Positions 33,553 through 45,931 are shown, counted from the first letter of the stretch. The stretch is DNA of 64,000 bases from Arachis hypogaea (GCF_003086295.3 NC_092050.1:152402699-152466698), one strand, 5' to 3'. Notes: a model not told the origin generated them from the letters alone. Numbers and translations are program-made.

Positions 33553-36500
33553 ATGAAGAAGAAGGTGGTTCAGCAGAAACCTCAGCACAGATGGAAGAGG
33601 AAGGTTTTGACTTTGATGTTTGTGGGAATATTTTTTGGAGGGTTGTTGTTTATGCAGACAAGGTGGTACACTCATGTTGTTGGGTTGGTTCCATTGAATC
33701 ACCATCAATTCCTTGTTTCTCAGCCTCATGTTCAGAGCCCCAAGATTGCATTTCTCTTTATTGCACGAAATAGGCTTCCTTTGGAGATGGTTTGGGATGC
33801 ATTCTTTCGGGTACAGTCTCTTTTTTCTATTTTTTATTTGTGTTGAATGTATAGTTATTGTTTATGTCTATGTCTTTATGTGTTTTTGTGTGTGGACTGT
33901 GTAAATTAATAGAAGACTAGGAGAGGGTGCATCAATTGGAGCTTAGTCTAAACTACTTACTTAATAATATTACTTTTATTTTTGGTTTTCCACGGTATCC
34001 CCCAGTCCAGCAGGTCATTGACTAATCCATCACGGATCGGAGTGGGTTGCTGCATGCACAAGACGGGATTCGAATTCCCCACACTTGGTTAAGGGAACTA
34101 GTGAGCTAACCACTAGACTAACCCAACTTGATTACTTAATAGAGTTACTTGACAAAACCTTTTTCCCACTAGGTGGGTCAGCTACATGGATAGACATCAT
34201 TGCATCGTGCCCATGCATTGGGATACGACGAAGTTTTACATCAGCAGTCGCAAGCCTAACATAACCTTATATGGATCCAAAGGCGTCATTGCGCCGTCGC
34301 CATGCATTCGGATGCAATATAGTTTTACATTGGCTATTGCAGGCCTAACAACCCTCCTCGTTTTTTCTGGGATTGCGACTGGCTATGTAAATGCAGGCCG
34401 AGTTTGGAGTTAGTCTAAACTTTCAATGGTTAATTATAGCTTAGTCTAATCTTTATAGGCGTTTCTTAGATTGCTTAATAAGATTACTGGTAATCTAGAT
34501 CACCACATTTTAAATTACCGGTAATGTTATAATGCAATGGAATGTTTGGAAGATCAATGATTCAATGGTAATCTAGATAGACACCTCTCACACGTGCGTG
34601 TGGGGTGTTGAGGGAATGTATTAATGTAGATTAGCTCTTGGAAGGTAATGTGGTTGTTTTGGAAATTTGGATTACCAATAATGTGTCTTTGGCAATCATT
34701 ATTTGTGTCATTTAGCAATCATGTACTCCGAAATTTGCTGGTTTCAAGCGAGTTTGCATTACCATGTATGCTCCGGCGATAAACAATAAAATTGTTGACT
34801 GATGGTAGTGTAACATGTCTACTTGGTATGACACGGTACTATAAAATAGAGCTTTTTTCTCTAGAAATCGGCCAATATTATAAACGTGTGGTACTGTTAA
34901 CACCAAAAATAGACAATGACTCCATTCTCTATGACATTAAATTGAGCAAGAAAAGTGATTTATTTGGAAAGTCATATTCATGTATAAGTGTTGTTATTTA
35001 TGCTTCAAAAAGTCTCAAATGATGAACATACTAGTTAATTATTTGCATTTGAGAGGATGCTTATTTAGGGTGTGAATAATACCTAAAGAAACTGTTTCAT
35101 TGTTTCTTCAGGGGGGTGATAGCAAATTCTCTATTTTTGTCCACTCGAGGCCGGGGTTTCTGTTCAACCAGGCAACAACTAGATCTACATATTTTTTGAA
35201 TCGTCAAGTCAATGATAGCACACAGGTTGCTATTCTCTCCTTAACAGTTCTCTTTATTTTAAGCAGTTAAACTTAGACTGCTCGATTTCAAACGTCGTTA
35301 CCTGTTTTATGTAAATGCAATTCAGTGCAAGTGCATCTTTTATAAGTTTTAAGTTTTAGGAAATATGCCTTCCATGCTGGCTCAAAGTTGAATTCTAAAT
35401 ACCTCCTGTTCTTCCGATTTCATTATGAAACTTCTAGGCTATCTTTTGCTTTTATGTCTAAAAGTGAACTTTGAATCATTCTGTTCTGAGTTATATTATT
35501 CAATTCTTATAATCAATGCTTGTTATATCTTTCATCTTCATCATAATTTAGTTCATGTGAATCTATTTCCAGGTAGACTGGGGAGAAGCAAGCATGATAG
35601 AGGCCGAGCGCATTTTGCTTAGACATGCACTTGATGATCCTCTAAATGACCGTTTTGTTTTTCTCTCAGATAGGTGAGGGTTTAATTTTGTTAACAGATA
35701 TAAGCTTGTAATTCTAATACAGTTTTCAAAGCATGACCACCTTTTTTCATTGTACTTCGGTTTGCTTAATTATTTGATAGAAAGAAAAGATTCTGATTTT
35801 ATTCAATTCTTGAGCCTAGCCTCACTATATTTCAGTTGATTGATCTTTTTTCAGCTGTATACCTTTGTACAACTTCAGCTACACTTATGATTACATCATG
35901 TCAACATCAACTAGTTTTGTCGACAGGTGAGGAATGTACTTATGCTGTTGCACAGTGTGTCTACTTTCCAGAAAAGAATGTATCCACCAACACTACTATC
36001 AATTGATTTTTTCTAGATTATCATTCTTAATTGGTCTAAATTAGTAGCTTGATCTTATATTATTCTGTTATTTACATGTATCTAAATGTGAGCAGCTTTG
36101 CCGACACAAAAGAAGGCCGTTACAATCCAAAAATGCATCCTGTTATCCCAGTTCATAACTGGAGGAAAGGATCTCAGGTAAAGGTCTATTACAGTGCCGA
36201 GTTTAGTATGAAAGTTCATTTAGACACCTAAAATACTTGACATGATGTATTCTCTTGCAGTGGGTTGTTCTGACAAGAAAGCATGCTAGGATTGTAGTGG
36301 ATGATGAAACGGTCTTGCCAATGTTTCAACAGTACTGCAAGGTAACTCATTACAAGGTTCATGGTCTTTGACGTGCGTGTTGTCGCGAGTATCACCTAAA
36401 CATATTTCTTATCTCACCCCGAAATTCTTCTACAAGATGTAAGTTGTAAATCAATGAGGTCATGGCCTAATTTGCCGATGGAAGTTTTCGGAAGTTTTTT

Positions 36501-38028
36501 CTTTCTATGTTAAGTGTGACTGATAGATACAGGATCCAGGGTGTAACTTTAAGGTAATTTTCTTAAGCCAATCAAATGCATTTCTCTGACCTGTGGATTC
36601 AATAATGCAGAAAAAGCCACTACCAGAATTTTGGAGGGAACAACACATTGTAAGTGCTTTATTGCCTTGCTAAAATTACTTAGTGTTCTCTCTTTCTTGT
36701 TCTATATTAGAATTAATTTAATATTTTATTGCAAAATGAGGTGATAATTGACAAAGTGATAATATTTAATGAAAATTATCTTCTTCATGCAGCCTGCTGA
36801 CACATCAAAGTTGCATAACTGCATACCAGATGAACACTATGTCCAGACATTATTGGCTGTAAGGATCCTTTTGTCTTTTTCTTTTTCCTCCTTCAAACTC
36901 TTCGGCTGACGAGAATTGAAGCTGGTTTTTGTCACATCCACTTTTAAATTTACAAATACTTGAATATGTTCACTATGTTAGTTTTAACTCAGATTTTGTT
37001 TGTGTTCAGCAAAAAGACCTAGAAGGAGAATTGACAAGGAGATCACTGACACATACTTCCTGGGATCTTTCGAGCTCCAGGGAACGTGAACGCCGAGGAT
37101 GGCATCCGGTGACTTACAAGTTCTCGGATGCTACACCCATGCTTGTAAAATTTATAAAGGTTTGACCTTCACTATGCTGCAAATGCAAAATCACTTCTTT
37201 TTTTAAAACCAGTAAACTTTAAATTTCTTATTCTAGGACTACTTTCTTTCTTCCAAAACAAGCTTATATACTAGGCATGATAATATTAGGAAAGTTAAAA
37301 TGGAGGCTCTAAATAGAATCAAAGGCTTAAGCGACTCGCCTACCATGTTATATAAGCATACTCCGAAGCTACACTAGAAACTCGGTTCGCCTTCTTCTGC
37401 AAGGAAATCGATGACTTAAAGATAGATGACATCTTAATCTTGTAATTCATATTATCCAACTAATGAAGCTGGTATCTCTAGAGAGAAATTGCTTTTATTA
37501 TTGCATCATTAGTTCAGATCAGCAAAAGATAGAACATTTCCTAGAAGAACCGATAGTTGGTTATGAAATCAAGTTGAATATGCAGTAAAATTACAATGTT
37601 TGAGCTAGCCAGAAGGAATTTGCTGAATAATGAGAAGGAAAAGTGCAGGTATCTTAAACTTTGATGAAAGAAAATATGTATAAGTTATATATATTTTTAT
37701 ATTTTTTATTTTTGCAGGAAATAGATAATATTTATTATGAGACTGAATACCGAAGAGAATGGTGCAGCAGCAAAGCTAAACCATCCACTTGCTTCCTTTT
37801 CGCGAGGAAATTTACCCGGCCGGCCGCGATACGGCTGCTTAACATGGTAAGTACATTTGTTTTACAAGTTTTTTCCTGAAAATTGATACTGAGCTTCTAT
37901 ATAATTTCAAGGGGAAACTTAATTTTCTGTTGTAATGTATGTATTTGAATATTTCAAGTCTTCTTGCTAATTTTATTTTATTTTATATCTTTTCTGTTGG
38001 ACAGTCTGTTCTGGAATACTTAAATTAA
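33553..38028 (+). CDS. Core-2/I-branching-type glycosyltransferase (GT14 family), 11 exons
   Basis: Exons: 33553-33810, 35112-35225, 35573-35673, 35855-35926, 36096-36177, 36261-36341, 36611-36649, 36793-36858, 37010-37159, 37718-37846, 38005-38028; all GT-AG, joined frame 371 residues. A short basic cytoplasmic tail and one membrane span (VLTLMFVGIFFGGLLFMQ, about 18-35) give a type II Golgi topology. The lumenal part has the GT14/Branch family pattern: KIAFLFIARNRLPLEMVWDA, FSIFVHSRPGF, VDWGEASMIEAERILLRHAL, RFVFLSDSCIPLYNF, HPVIPVHNWRKGSQWVVLTR and IPDEHYVQTLL. Plant members of this group probably add sugars to cell-wall arabinogalactan proteins; donor and acceptor cannot be read here. Intron 1 (1.3 kb) hosts a SINE and a decayed tandem repeat. 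Confidence 0.93.
33967..34131 (-). mobile_element. tRNA-derived SINE, family 1, fuller copy, with 10-bp target duplication
   Basis: On the minus strand the element starts AAGTTGGGTTAGTCTAGTGG, carries a B-box-like GATTCGAATCCC, and ends GGGGGATACCGTGGAAAACC with an A-rich tail. It is flanked by TTACTTAATA at 33957-33966 and 34132-34141. It lies in GT14 intron 1, antisense to the gene, and is the longer relative of the copy at 28640-28790. Confidence 0.8.
34185..34345 (+). repeat. Diverged tandem duplication in GT14 intron 1
   Basis: Two units of about 70-80 bp follow each other. Both contain a core like CATGCATTSGGATRC, then AGTTTTACAT and GCA(G)GCCTAACA. The units are clearly related but mutated. 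The surrounding sequence looks like an old transposon fragment; no function is visible. Confidence 0.5.
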
Positions 38029-41000
38029 GAGAACAAAAAGGCTCAATAATAATAATTATCAGAGGTTGGTAGAAGCACAAAGGAGAAACAAATTACTTGG
38101 TAAAGAAATAAGGTGGAGGAATGAAAATAAAGCAGAAGCAGCTGAAAATGATTGATGACCATTCTGATCATATTGTACAATGAATTTTGTATACCTTAGA
38201 AATTGTGGCTGTGTGTGAAAATATTGTACTACATTCTTTTATTGGCAGAGTTGATGTACAATGTTTGAGATATGCTCTTAGTAATTAGTATAGTGAAAGG
38301 AAAAAAGGGTGAAGAGAAAATTGACTTATGTATACCTGCATGAAATTATTGATTTTGGTCCTCCATATTCCACATAGTTGTTTTCTCTTTTATTTTTTAT
38401 TTTTAGTTAATAACTCAAATTAGTCTATTATTTCATTTCTAATAAATATTTATTATTTTGTCTTCAAAAATTATTCGTCATATGTGCATTAAACAAATAA
38501 TAATTTTTTTTTTTATGAAGGAATAATTTGTCTAGAGAATTTCCAAAATATTAAAAATTTGTTTAGAACAGAAATAAAATTCTTTAGGAATAATTTGGAT
38601 TTTACTCTTATTTTTTAGTATAACTACTATCATGAATAAACACATTTTGGCACATTTTTAGGCCATTCGGTTGAACTTGGGCCAATGGGCTTGTGGGCTT
38701 TTTTGTCCTTGCCTATGTGGGATAGGCTTACCCATTTCATACTATCTATTCAGATTGGCCGTTAAGCAATTTTAATTTGGTCCTAAATCTTTAAACTCTA
38801 AATTCTAATCCCTTTACTTAGATGAGCTATTTTTAAATTCCAATAAAAGTTCCAGTCTTATGAAATTATGTATTTCTTTGTTTGGAGTTTGGACATCCAT
38901 TCCTGAAATTAGGGTTCATGAGCACACCTGATTCTTGGAAGATTAGTTAGAATTGTTAATTTAATTTTATTCTATAAGCATTTCTAATCTATGAGATCTT
39001 TGAACCAAGAATATTACATTACTAGTTAAAAAGAATATTCTTCTAATTAGATTTAGTACTTATTTGGGTATTATTAAATTATTTAAAAAATATATATTTT
39101 AAAATTTTTTTATATATTTGACAAAATTTAAGTAATAAAAACAAAAAAATTTAAAAAATAAAAAATATATTTTTTAAAAACCATAATTTATTTCTTTTTA
39201 ATTTTTTTTACTTAGAAAAAAATATTTCTAACATAATAAATAAATAAATATTTTTATATTATTGTATCTAAATATAATTATTAAATAAAAAATATTTAAA
39301 AAAATTTAAAAATTGAACCAAACAAGTTTCTACAATTTTCTTATGAAATCAAAAGAATGGAAGCCAAGTGGAGAGTGGTTACTACATACTAGGTGGATGT
39401 CGGTGACACGGTAACAAAGCGTGGGGCCCACTTTGAAAGACTAGAAGTTTGGTCCTTATTTATAGTTGGTCACCGTCCATCACTTTACGCCAACGATTCC
39501 CTTTGACCGTCATTAAAAACCCAGCGGTTAAAGCTACACTCACAAAATAATAACATGTATGAGGATAGGGAGACACGTTATTAGCGAGGACTTCAATTGT
39601 ATTTGCACCGTTTGTTTAGTACTAATGTTTAATTAGCTAGGGTCATTATATTAATTAACTTTTTCCCACCGACTATAACAATAACAATATTTTATGTTAT
39701 CCAAATTGAGAAGTAAACACATTTATTAACCGCATGACTTTCAAATTTCATCTATTTAGGACTCATTTGAATAAATAATTTATAAATAAATTATTTTATA
39801 TTTAATTTTTAATTTTAAAAATATTTATTTAAAAAATTAAAATAAAAATTATTATAAAAAAATTATTTTTATATTTTTTTATAAATACTTAAATAACTTT
39901 TTAAAAAGTGCCAACATTAATAATATAATTTTTCATAAATTAAAATGAAAAAAGTTACTTAAGAACCTATTCAAACTGTCTTTTACTCTTATTATTAGCG
40001 GTTATAAAAGAGAAATATTTTTTTAAGTTATTATTTTTGTGTATCAAATATATTTTAGATATGATATTCATTCGATATTTGTTTGACAAACATATTTTTT
40101 TATATCTAATTAGGTCTTAATAAAAAATACTTTTCTAGACATATTTATATACACGTAAATATTATATAACGTATTAGTTGTATTTAATTTTATTCTTAAC
40201 CTATATTTTTAAAATAAATTTAAAAATAATATATCTTATCCTTTATTAATGTATAAAATTATTTTAAATATTTTATATTACTATAATTTATTTAAAAAAT
40301 ACATCATATATATATATATATGTTATTTTCTCGTATCTTATAAAAAAAATAAAATTTATGTATTTGTGTATCGTATTATATCCTTTGTTCGTGTCAATGT
40401 CTATTATTTAAGTAACATTTGTTTTGATATATTGAGACAGAGACTGAGGCACTGGGATTTAGTATCATGTTTGTTGACTTGGAGACTGATACTAAAATTT
40501 CATTTCCGTCTACAAAATTTCAGTATCTATAAAAAGTAGGGATGCAGGAGACTAAAATTTTTGGGAACGAAGATTGAAATCTAACTAATATTTTTTGACT
40601 AAAATACCCTCATTCTAATTAATTAATTTCAAGGTTATCTTTTATGCAAATTAAATTAGGACTTGTTGACAGCTTCTCTTCTCATTCGTGCATCTTTCAT
40701 TCGCCAGGACACTACTGCTGCGTCATCGCCGTCGTGCACGTTCACCTTGGTAGGAACCACGATCTTAGCTTCTCATCTTTTCTTATGCAGAACCAGCGTT
40801 GAAGATCTCCCAACTGTAGTCTTTGCATCGCCGGTGACAGATTTGCCACGTCGTCCTCGTCGTCGTAGCCATCGCGAGATACAAAGACCGATAGCACTGA
40901 AACACAGATCATTAAAGGGAACGCGACAGAAAAGGTGAGATAAAGATTTTCGTAGAAACGATAGCAAGCTTTTCTTGTCGGAGACGAACGCAACACCGGA

Positions 41001-41354
41001 AACAATATAAGTGACAATATGGCCTTCTCCAGTAGTAAATACCTGCGCCGACACCTTCAACGTAAGAGGAGGAAGGGGTGAAAGAGGAGATTAGGAGTTT
41101 TAGGTGTTATGTTTTGGAGATTTTGTGATGTTTTCATTTTAAAAATAAGAATAATTTGATCATTAACCTTATTTTAATTTCTATATTTATTTTAAATCAA
41201 ATAAAATATTAAAACATAATTTAATTTTGTATATTTTTACACCAAATAAATATATAATATTAAAATTTATTTTAGTCTCTATTTTTCAATTTTTTTCTTT
41301 TTGTTTTTCAATTTCAATCTCTTTTAGACACTTACGGATTAATACTTTAATAGT
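38029..41354. other. Gene-poor AT-rich spacer, possible decayed transposon at 40430-41330
   Basis: Very AT-rich DNA without a supported gene. About 40430-41330 stands out: it opens with GAGACAGAGACTGAGGCAC, has a GC-richer core (40660-41080), and closes with the complement of AGAGACTAAAATAAATTTTA. This is reminiscent of a non-autonomous DNA transposon, but I could not fix ends or a target duplication. Short open frames on both strands of the core (for example 40663-40938) have no recognisable product. Confidence 0.35.
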
Positions 41355-41453
41355 GTCCATTCTAGGATTTTTTATTTAAATAAATAAAAAAATTACATTA
41401 ATTATCAAAATAAATAATTTTAAAAATATTTACCGTTTTGCGTTTTTCAGTTA

Positions 41454-41560
41454 TATCTCGTTTACATTGTAAACGATATGAGTATTCCATGTATCTCGTT
41501 TATACTGTAAATGAGATACATGGAATACTCATGTCGTTTACACTGTAAACGAGATACAAT
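41454..41560. repeat. Left subterminal palindromes of the MULE
   Basis: Three copies of a roughly 24-bp near-palindrome of the type ATCTCGTTTACA-TGTAAACGAGAT lie at about 41454, 41491 and 41533. In addition 41474-41502 and 41508-41536 are 29-nt inverted arms with two mismatches and a 5-nt loop. Matching palindromes lie at the right end near 44018 and 44070. Such subterminal repeats often serve as transposase binding sites; that role is inferred. Confidence 0.7.
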
Positions 41561-41648
41561 GAGTTGTGTCCCACCAGTTATAAAAGGATGTGTAACCCTT
41601 GGTATTCTTCACAAACTTTTCGTATCATATTTCTCACAAATACAAGGC

Positions 41649-42428
41649 ATGGCCAGTAATAATCCTTATATAGTTGTTCTTGTGTATCCCAATTGCCGCA
41701 TGTTTAACGGCGACAACGGGGTCACATTTGAGTGCGAGTATCCGATATTGTTTCGCACTCAACGTGTGAATACGTTGTCGGATTTGAAGAGTTTGATATT
41801 GAGCAAGCTCGGAGGTACAATGGCGAGAGAAATCGGAAGGGTGGCGTATAGGTTATTGGCTCTCATGGGTAATGGAGTCTTTCGATTTCGACTATTTCGA
41901 CTTCAAGGGGACGAGCATGTGCAAGTGATGTTCAATATACATGGGAGGATCATGGTGGAGCAAGTAATGGAGCTGTCTGCAGATGTGGGGCACAGTGGCG
42001 GTGGTCCTTCTGTACACTCAACCTATGTGCAGGATGACCGACCTCTCGCACCACCGCCCATTCATGTCGCTGTTCCAGTGGATGAGGCGGAGGAGGGTGA
42101 GGAGGAGTCGGATGAGGATTACGTGACAGACAGTGGTGATAGCGAATCGTCCGATGGTGAGGATGATAATGAGTGTGTTCCGGAGACACCCGTTCCGACT
42201 GCCCCCCGCCATGTCCTGCCTCCCCCTCTTCCGATATCGGCGCTTTCGACAGTTTTGTCTCACTATCACAATCTGGATTTGGACGCCATGCACGAGAGGA
42301 CTCCGTTTCTTAACACGGGTGAAGAGGATTACAACCTAGACGACAGTGTAGAGTTTCAGGTCGGACACAAGTTTAGAAGCCGAGAGGCAATGCTTCAAGG
42401 TGTGAAGAACTACAATATTCTCCATTGA
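41649..42428 (+). pseudogene. MULE transposase, N-terminal part only
   Basis: The chosen ATG (41649) starts MASNNPYIVVLVYPNCRMFN; the frame is open further upstream to 41511, but that lies in the palindromic terminal repeat. The 259 residues contain an N-terminal domain (FRTQRVNTLSDLKSLILSKL, RFRLFRLQGDEHVQVMF), a Pro/acidic low-complexity linker, and VEFQVGHKFRSREAMLQGVK, the start of the zinc-finger-like region that precedes the DDE core in plant MULEs. The frame stops at 42428, where homology jumps to the mobile-domain gene on the other strand. The catalytic core and SWIM finger are missing, so no active transposase can be made. Family recognition is from memory of plant MULE proteins. Confidence 0.75.
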
Positions 42429-42429
42429 A

Positions 42430-43898
42430 CTGCCGTTTCACCCGATCTACGTGGTGAAACCGGACAATGTTGAAGCAGACTATAGAAACGGCCAACAACC
42501 AAGTACCCCACTCCGCCTCCTCACGAAACCAAAGTGGGCACAGGTCCTGTAGTACAAGGTCGTCGTACACCCTCCATGCAAACTGAATAAAAAAATGTTT
42601 AACAAAATAACAAGCTTTAAACCACAGCAAGTAGAAAGAAATATCACGCAATATTTAGTTTCATGACTTACCTCATCGAACCGTAACCGATCGATGGAAA
42701 CCCTATACTGCAAGACTCTGGTCTGGTGCTAGTCCCTACTCTGCTGCTGCAAGCCCACCAATCTGAAAGTAACAAAGACATATACAACTCCTTAAGTTAC
42801 AAACAATGCGAATTAACAGCAAAGCTTAACATGAAACAAAAAAGAAATATTTGGATACTTGGCAGCTAGCGGGTACTGGTAGACTCCTCTACCTCGTGGA
42901 CACCACTGGAAAAATCTCTGGTAAATCCAACTCATCAGCAGCGGAGTGCAACCGGCGATATCCGTGACTCCCCGCTGTGCCGCTAAACAGAGTGACTGGT
43001 AAGTCCAAGCCAGCACAGTAGAGCCCCATGATAGCGCCCTGCACTCCTCGAAGTCCCGGAGAAGCGGTAACCACCGTACGTGCACTAGGTTGTTGGACTT
43101 GTCTGTCAGCAGATACCCTCCGATCAGTAACATAATGTAGCATCGCGCATACTGTCGGAAGGTCTCAGGATCGTCGGTGGGGGCATCTGTCGTACACGAT
43201 CACGCAACCAGACCAGCTTCAGCGTGAACGACTCCTTCCTCTGCTCTGCCTGCTGTGCCGCCACCGGTGGCCTGGCACCAAGCAGCTGCTCCACCATCGC
43301 CCACGTCTCAATGCCGTACCACCAACCGAAGTCACGAAGGTACCCCCTAACAGGGTGATAGTGACCTCACCCCACGGAAGATGAAACGTGTGCGTCTTCG
43401 GACGCCATCGCTCTATGAGTGCCGAACTCAGCCTCAACCAGATACGGAACGATGGCGTCTGGTGGAGGAAGTGTATGGCTAACTCGTCGGGGCAATAGAA
43501 GGCGAGGCCTCTGCGGAATGAAAAATAAATTTTTAATGTATACATACATAATAATACATTTTTCTACTCTACTAAGGAACAAAGTGCACTCGTACTTAGT
43601 GACATACTACCATGTGTCTACTCTACATCTGTCTCTAGCTTACTTATGTCGGTAAACAAACCCTAGTTAAGTAATACCAATCTTAGACAAGCAAATATTG
43701 TTTTAAATTCATCATACAGTCGTAACCCTAAAGCATCTTACTCAGTGTTTGTCACTCTGATACTACCCTAACAATGTCCACATACTTAGATTAACTGAAT
43801 ATAACGCAACTAACCTCAAAGTCGACCGCCCCAGCGTAATGTGAAGTCTCGTTTTGTCTGTTGATGTCACCGTCGTTGCCCGCCTGCCGTGCCATCAT
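42430..43898 (-). pseudogene. Decayed plant-mobile-domain (MAIN-like) gene inside the MULE
   Basis: On the minus strand a first exon 43898-43815 (MMARQAGNDGDINRQNETSH...) ends at a GT donor; the second segment starts after an AG at 43511. It contains plant-mobile-domain stretches spread over several frames: HTLPPPDAIVPYLVEAEFG, ALIERWRPKTHTFHLPWGEV, YIMLLIGGYLLTDKSNNLVH, VRWLPLLRDFEECRALSWGS, LAAQRGVTDIAGCTPLLMSW, and VCFNIVRFHHVDRVKRQFNG. Frame changes occur after VEAEFG (a deletion) and at several later points, so it is dead. Mobile-domain genes are known to be carried by MULEs and LTR elements; cellular relatives (MAIN, MAIL1) act in genome stability and silencing. Confidence 0.75.
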
Positions 43899-44194
43899 TG
43901 TCTCTGACTCAGATATGGAAGGAAAAGGTTAAAACAGGGGAAAAAGAGTTTGACTAGGTCAAAGTGGAGTCCAACAAATATGTGTAAACGACTTATACTT
44001 ATAGACGGCCGTCAGCCTTATCTCGTTTACAGTGTAAACAAGAAAGACACGACGCGGTTGATGCGTCATATCTCGTTTACAGTGTAAATGAGATATGACT
44101 GAAAAACGCAAAATAATACATATTTTTAAAATTATTTATTTTGCTAATTAATGCAATTTTTTTATTTATTTAAATAAAAAATCCGTCCATTCTA

Positions 44195-45533
44195 TGACGG
44201 TTCTCAACGTAACCTATCTGCTTCAAACTAACCCTTTTCGTGTTCAGAAGCATAAATCATAATAGCCAATTAGCCACGTGTCTTTTTATTAGTTTAGAGA
44301 TGAAGGTAGTAAACTAAAACAAGACTAAGTCTAATGGATACACGTGTGATTTGTTTAAAGAATGAAGAACAGAAAACTAGGAAGCTTCATTGAAATACTA
44401 GCTCCAAATGTCTCCTATGCATGAACTATTTTAATTAAAATTATTCCTAACAATAATTATCAGATTCTTATTGAACCTAGTTTTATTAGGTGATTGGTAA
44501 GATGCTTAGCAAAAATTAGGGATTATTTATTTATTTATATTTATAGTTTTGTGATTGCTTTGTAATTTGTATAGATATTTTGGACTCACTTAATTAAGAA
44601 CTTTATAAAATTATTATATGACTCAATACAAAGTTTTTCCTTATTTCCCACAATAATGAATTAGTCAACTCTCATTTATTTTCTTAAATACTTTCATTGT
44701 TTGAAAGTGAAAAATCTATTTTTTTAAAAAAACAAGTTTCGAGAATGAATAAACATGTTCAACTTCTTCAAATATGAATAATGAAATTTTTAATAATAAA
44801 AATAAATTTAAAAAATCAAATTTTATTTTAATTTTTTACGCTTCTGCTAAATAATTATCTGAATATTTTTAATTGTTTATCAAGTATAAAAATATTTACC
44901 AGTTAAAAAAATATATTTTAAAACTTTTTAGAAACATTTATTTAAATTTTTAAAAGTAATTTTAACATTTTGGAAATTTTTTTAATTTGTTCTTTTTTAT
45001 ATTTCTTGATTGATTCGTAAACAGTAACACTACTGAATTGGAAATGGTCCAACTCACTCATGAACGCTCACGTGTCGCTAGATATTAAATTAAATTAAAA
45101 ATGAATCTAAGCAACAATTACCGGTGCGAATGTCGGTCTTTGGGACCCATTAGTACTATACAATATACATTAGCCACATATATTTTCTAAAAAAAAGAAA
45201 AGATCTCTTTAAAAAAATACATGCTATTGTGCTAATGCTTATATTTCATAGAATTAGTACATATATATAAGAAAATAATTTAATATTTAAATATAAATAA
45301 TCATTTTCACTTAGACAATTTTATTAGTATTTCTCACTTTAATATTTATTTTTATCTCATGCTATTATATATATATTTTTTATTTTTTATTAGCAGTCCA
45401 CTTCGACCCAAAAAAAAGAAATTGAAAATAAAACAAGAATTTGTGTTTACTATCTATGTAGCGAGGTGACTATCCTTAATCACCTCTTCCTTATTTTTTC
45501 TTTGCCTTTTTATTTTTCTCGCCGGCAGGTAAT
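44195..45533. other. AT-rich spacer between the MULE and the LINE nest
   Basis: No gene was seen. Three ACGTG-core motifs stand out in an otherwise AT-rich stretch: CCACGTGTC at 44274, ACACGTGTG at 44340 and CACGTGTCG at 45069. They resemble G-box/ABRE elements, but there is no adjacent gene start. Confidence 0.4.
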
Positions 45534-45931
45534 TTACTTGTTTTTTTTTTTTTGGGTGAATCAACGGAGTCATAAACCCCAAAAGAAACAAAAACAAAAC
45601 AAAAAAAAAATTAAGATCCTCTTAATTTAAGAGATGCAAACAAATCAAAAGATAAAGTTGACATAAGATCAGAAAGAAGAGAGTTTAAAGTGTGTAATCC
45701 AAAAAAAATTCTTATCCCTTATTTGTTAGATGGTCTGCTGTATAATTGGCTTCTCTGAGCGAATAGCTCCGTCTCACATTATAAATTTTTTTTGACAAAA
45801 TTTTAATATCTTCCATCAAAGTACTGCAAGGATGAGTGGAATGGCACCCTTCTTTACAAAACTTTATTCTTTATAGCCATAAGTGAATCAGACTCAACGA
45901 CAATATGTTGCATCCCTTTAGTGATAGCTAT

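Larger units (their letters stand above)
41365..44184. mobile_element. Mutator-like element (MULE), 2820 bp, with 10-bp target duplication
   Basis: Both ends begin GGATTTTTTATTTAAATAAA (right end in reverse complement) and stay similar for about 110 bp, up to palindromic CGTTTAC-GTAAACG words. The element is flanked by GTCCATTCTA at 41355-41364 and 44185-44194; duplications of 9-11 bp are typical of Mutator. Inside are a shortened transposase gene (plus, 41649-42428) and a decayed plant-mobile-domain gene (minus, 42430-43898), meeting tail to tail at 42429. The catalytic part of the transposase is absent, so the element is non-autonomous. Confidence 0.88.

Noticed and set aside
40663..41060. 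Possible gene in the GC-richer island
   Set aside because: Short frames on both strands with no conserved motif and no plausible splice partners.
41950..42293. Pro/His-rich open frames on the minus strand
   Set aside because: Shadows of the low-complexity linker of the MULE transposase.
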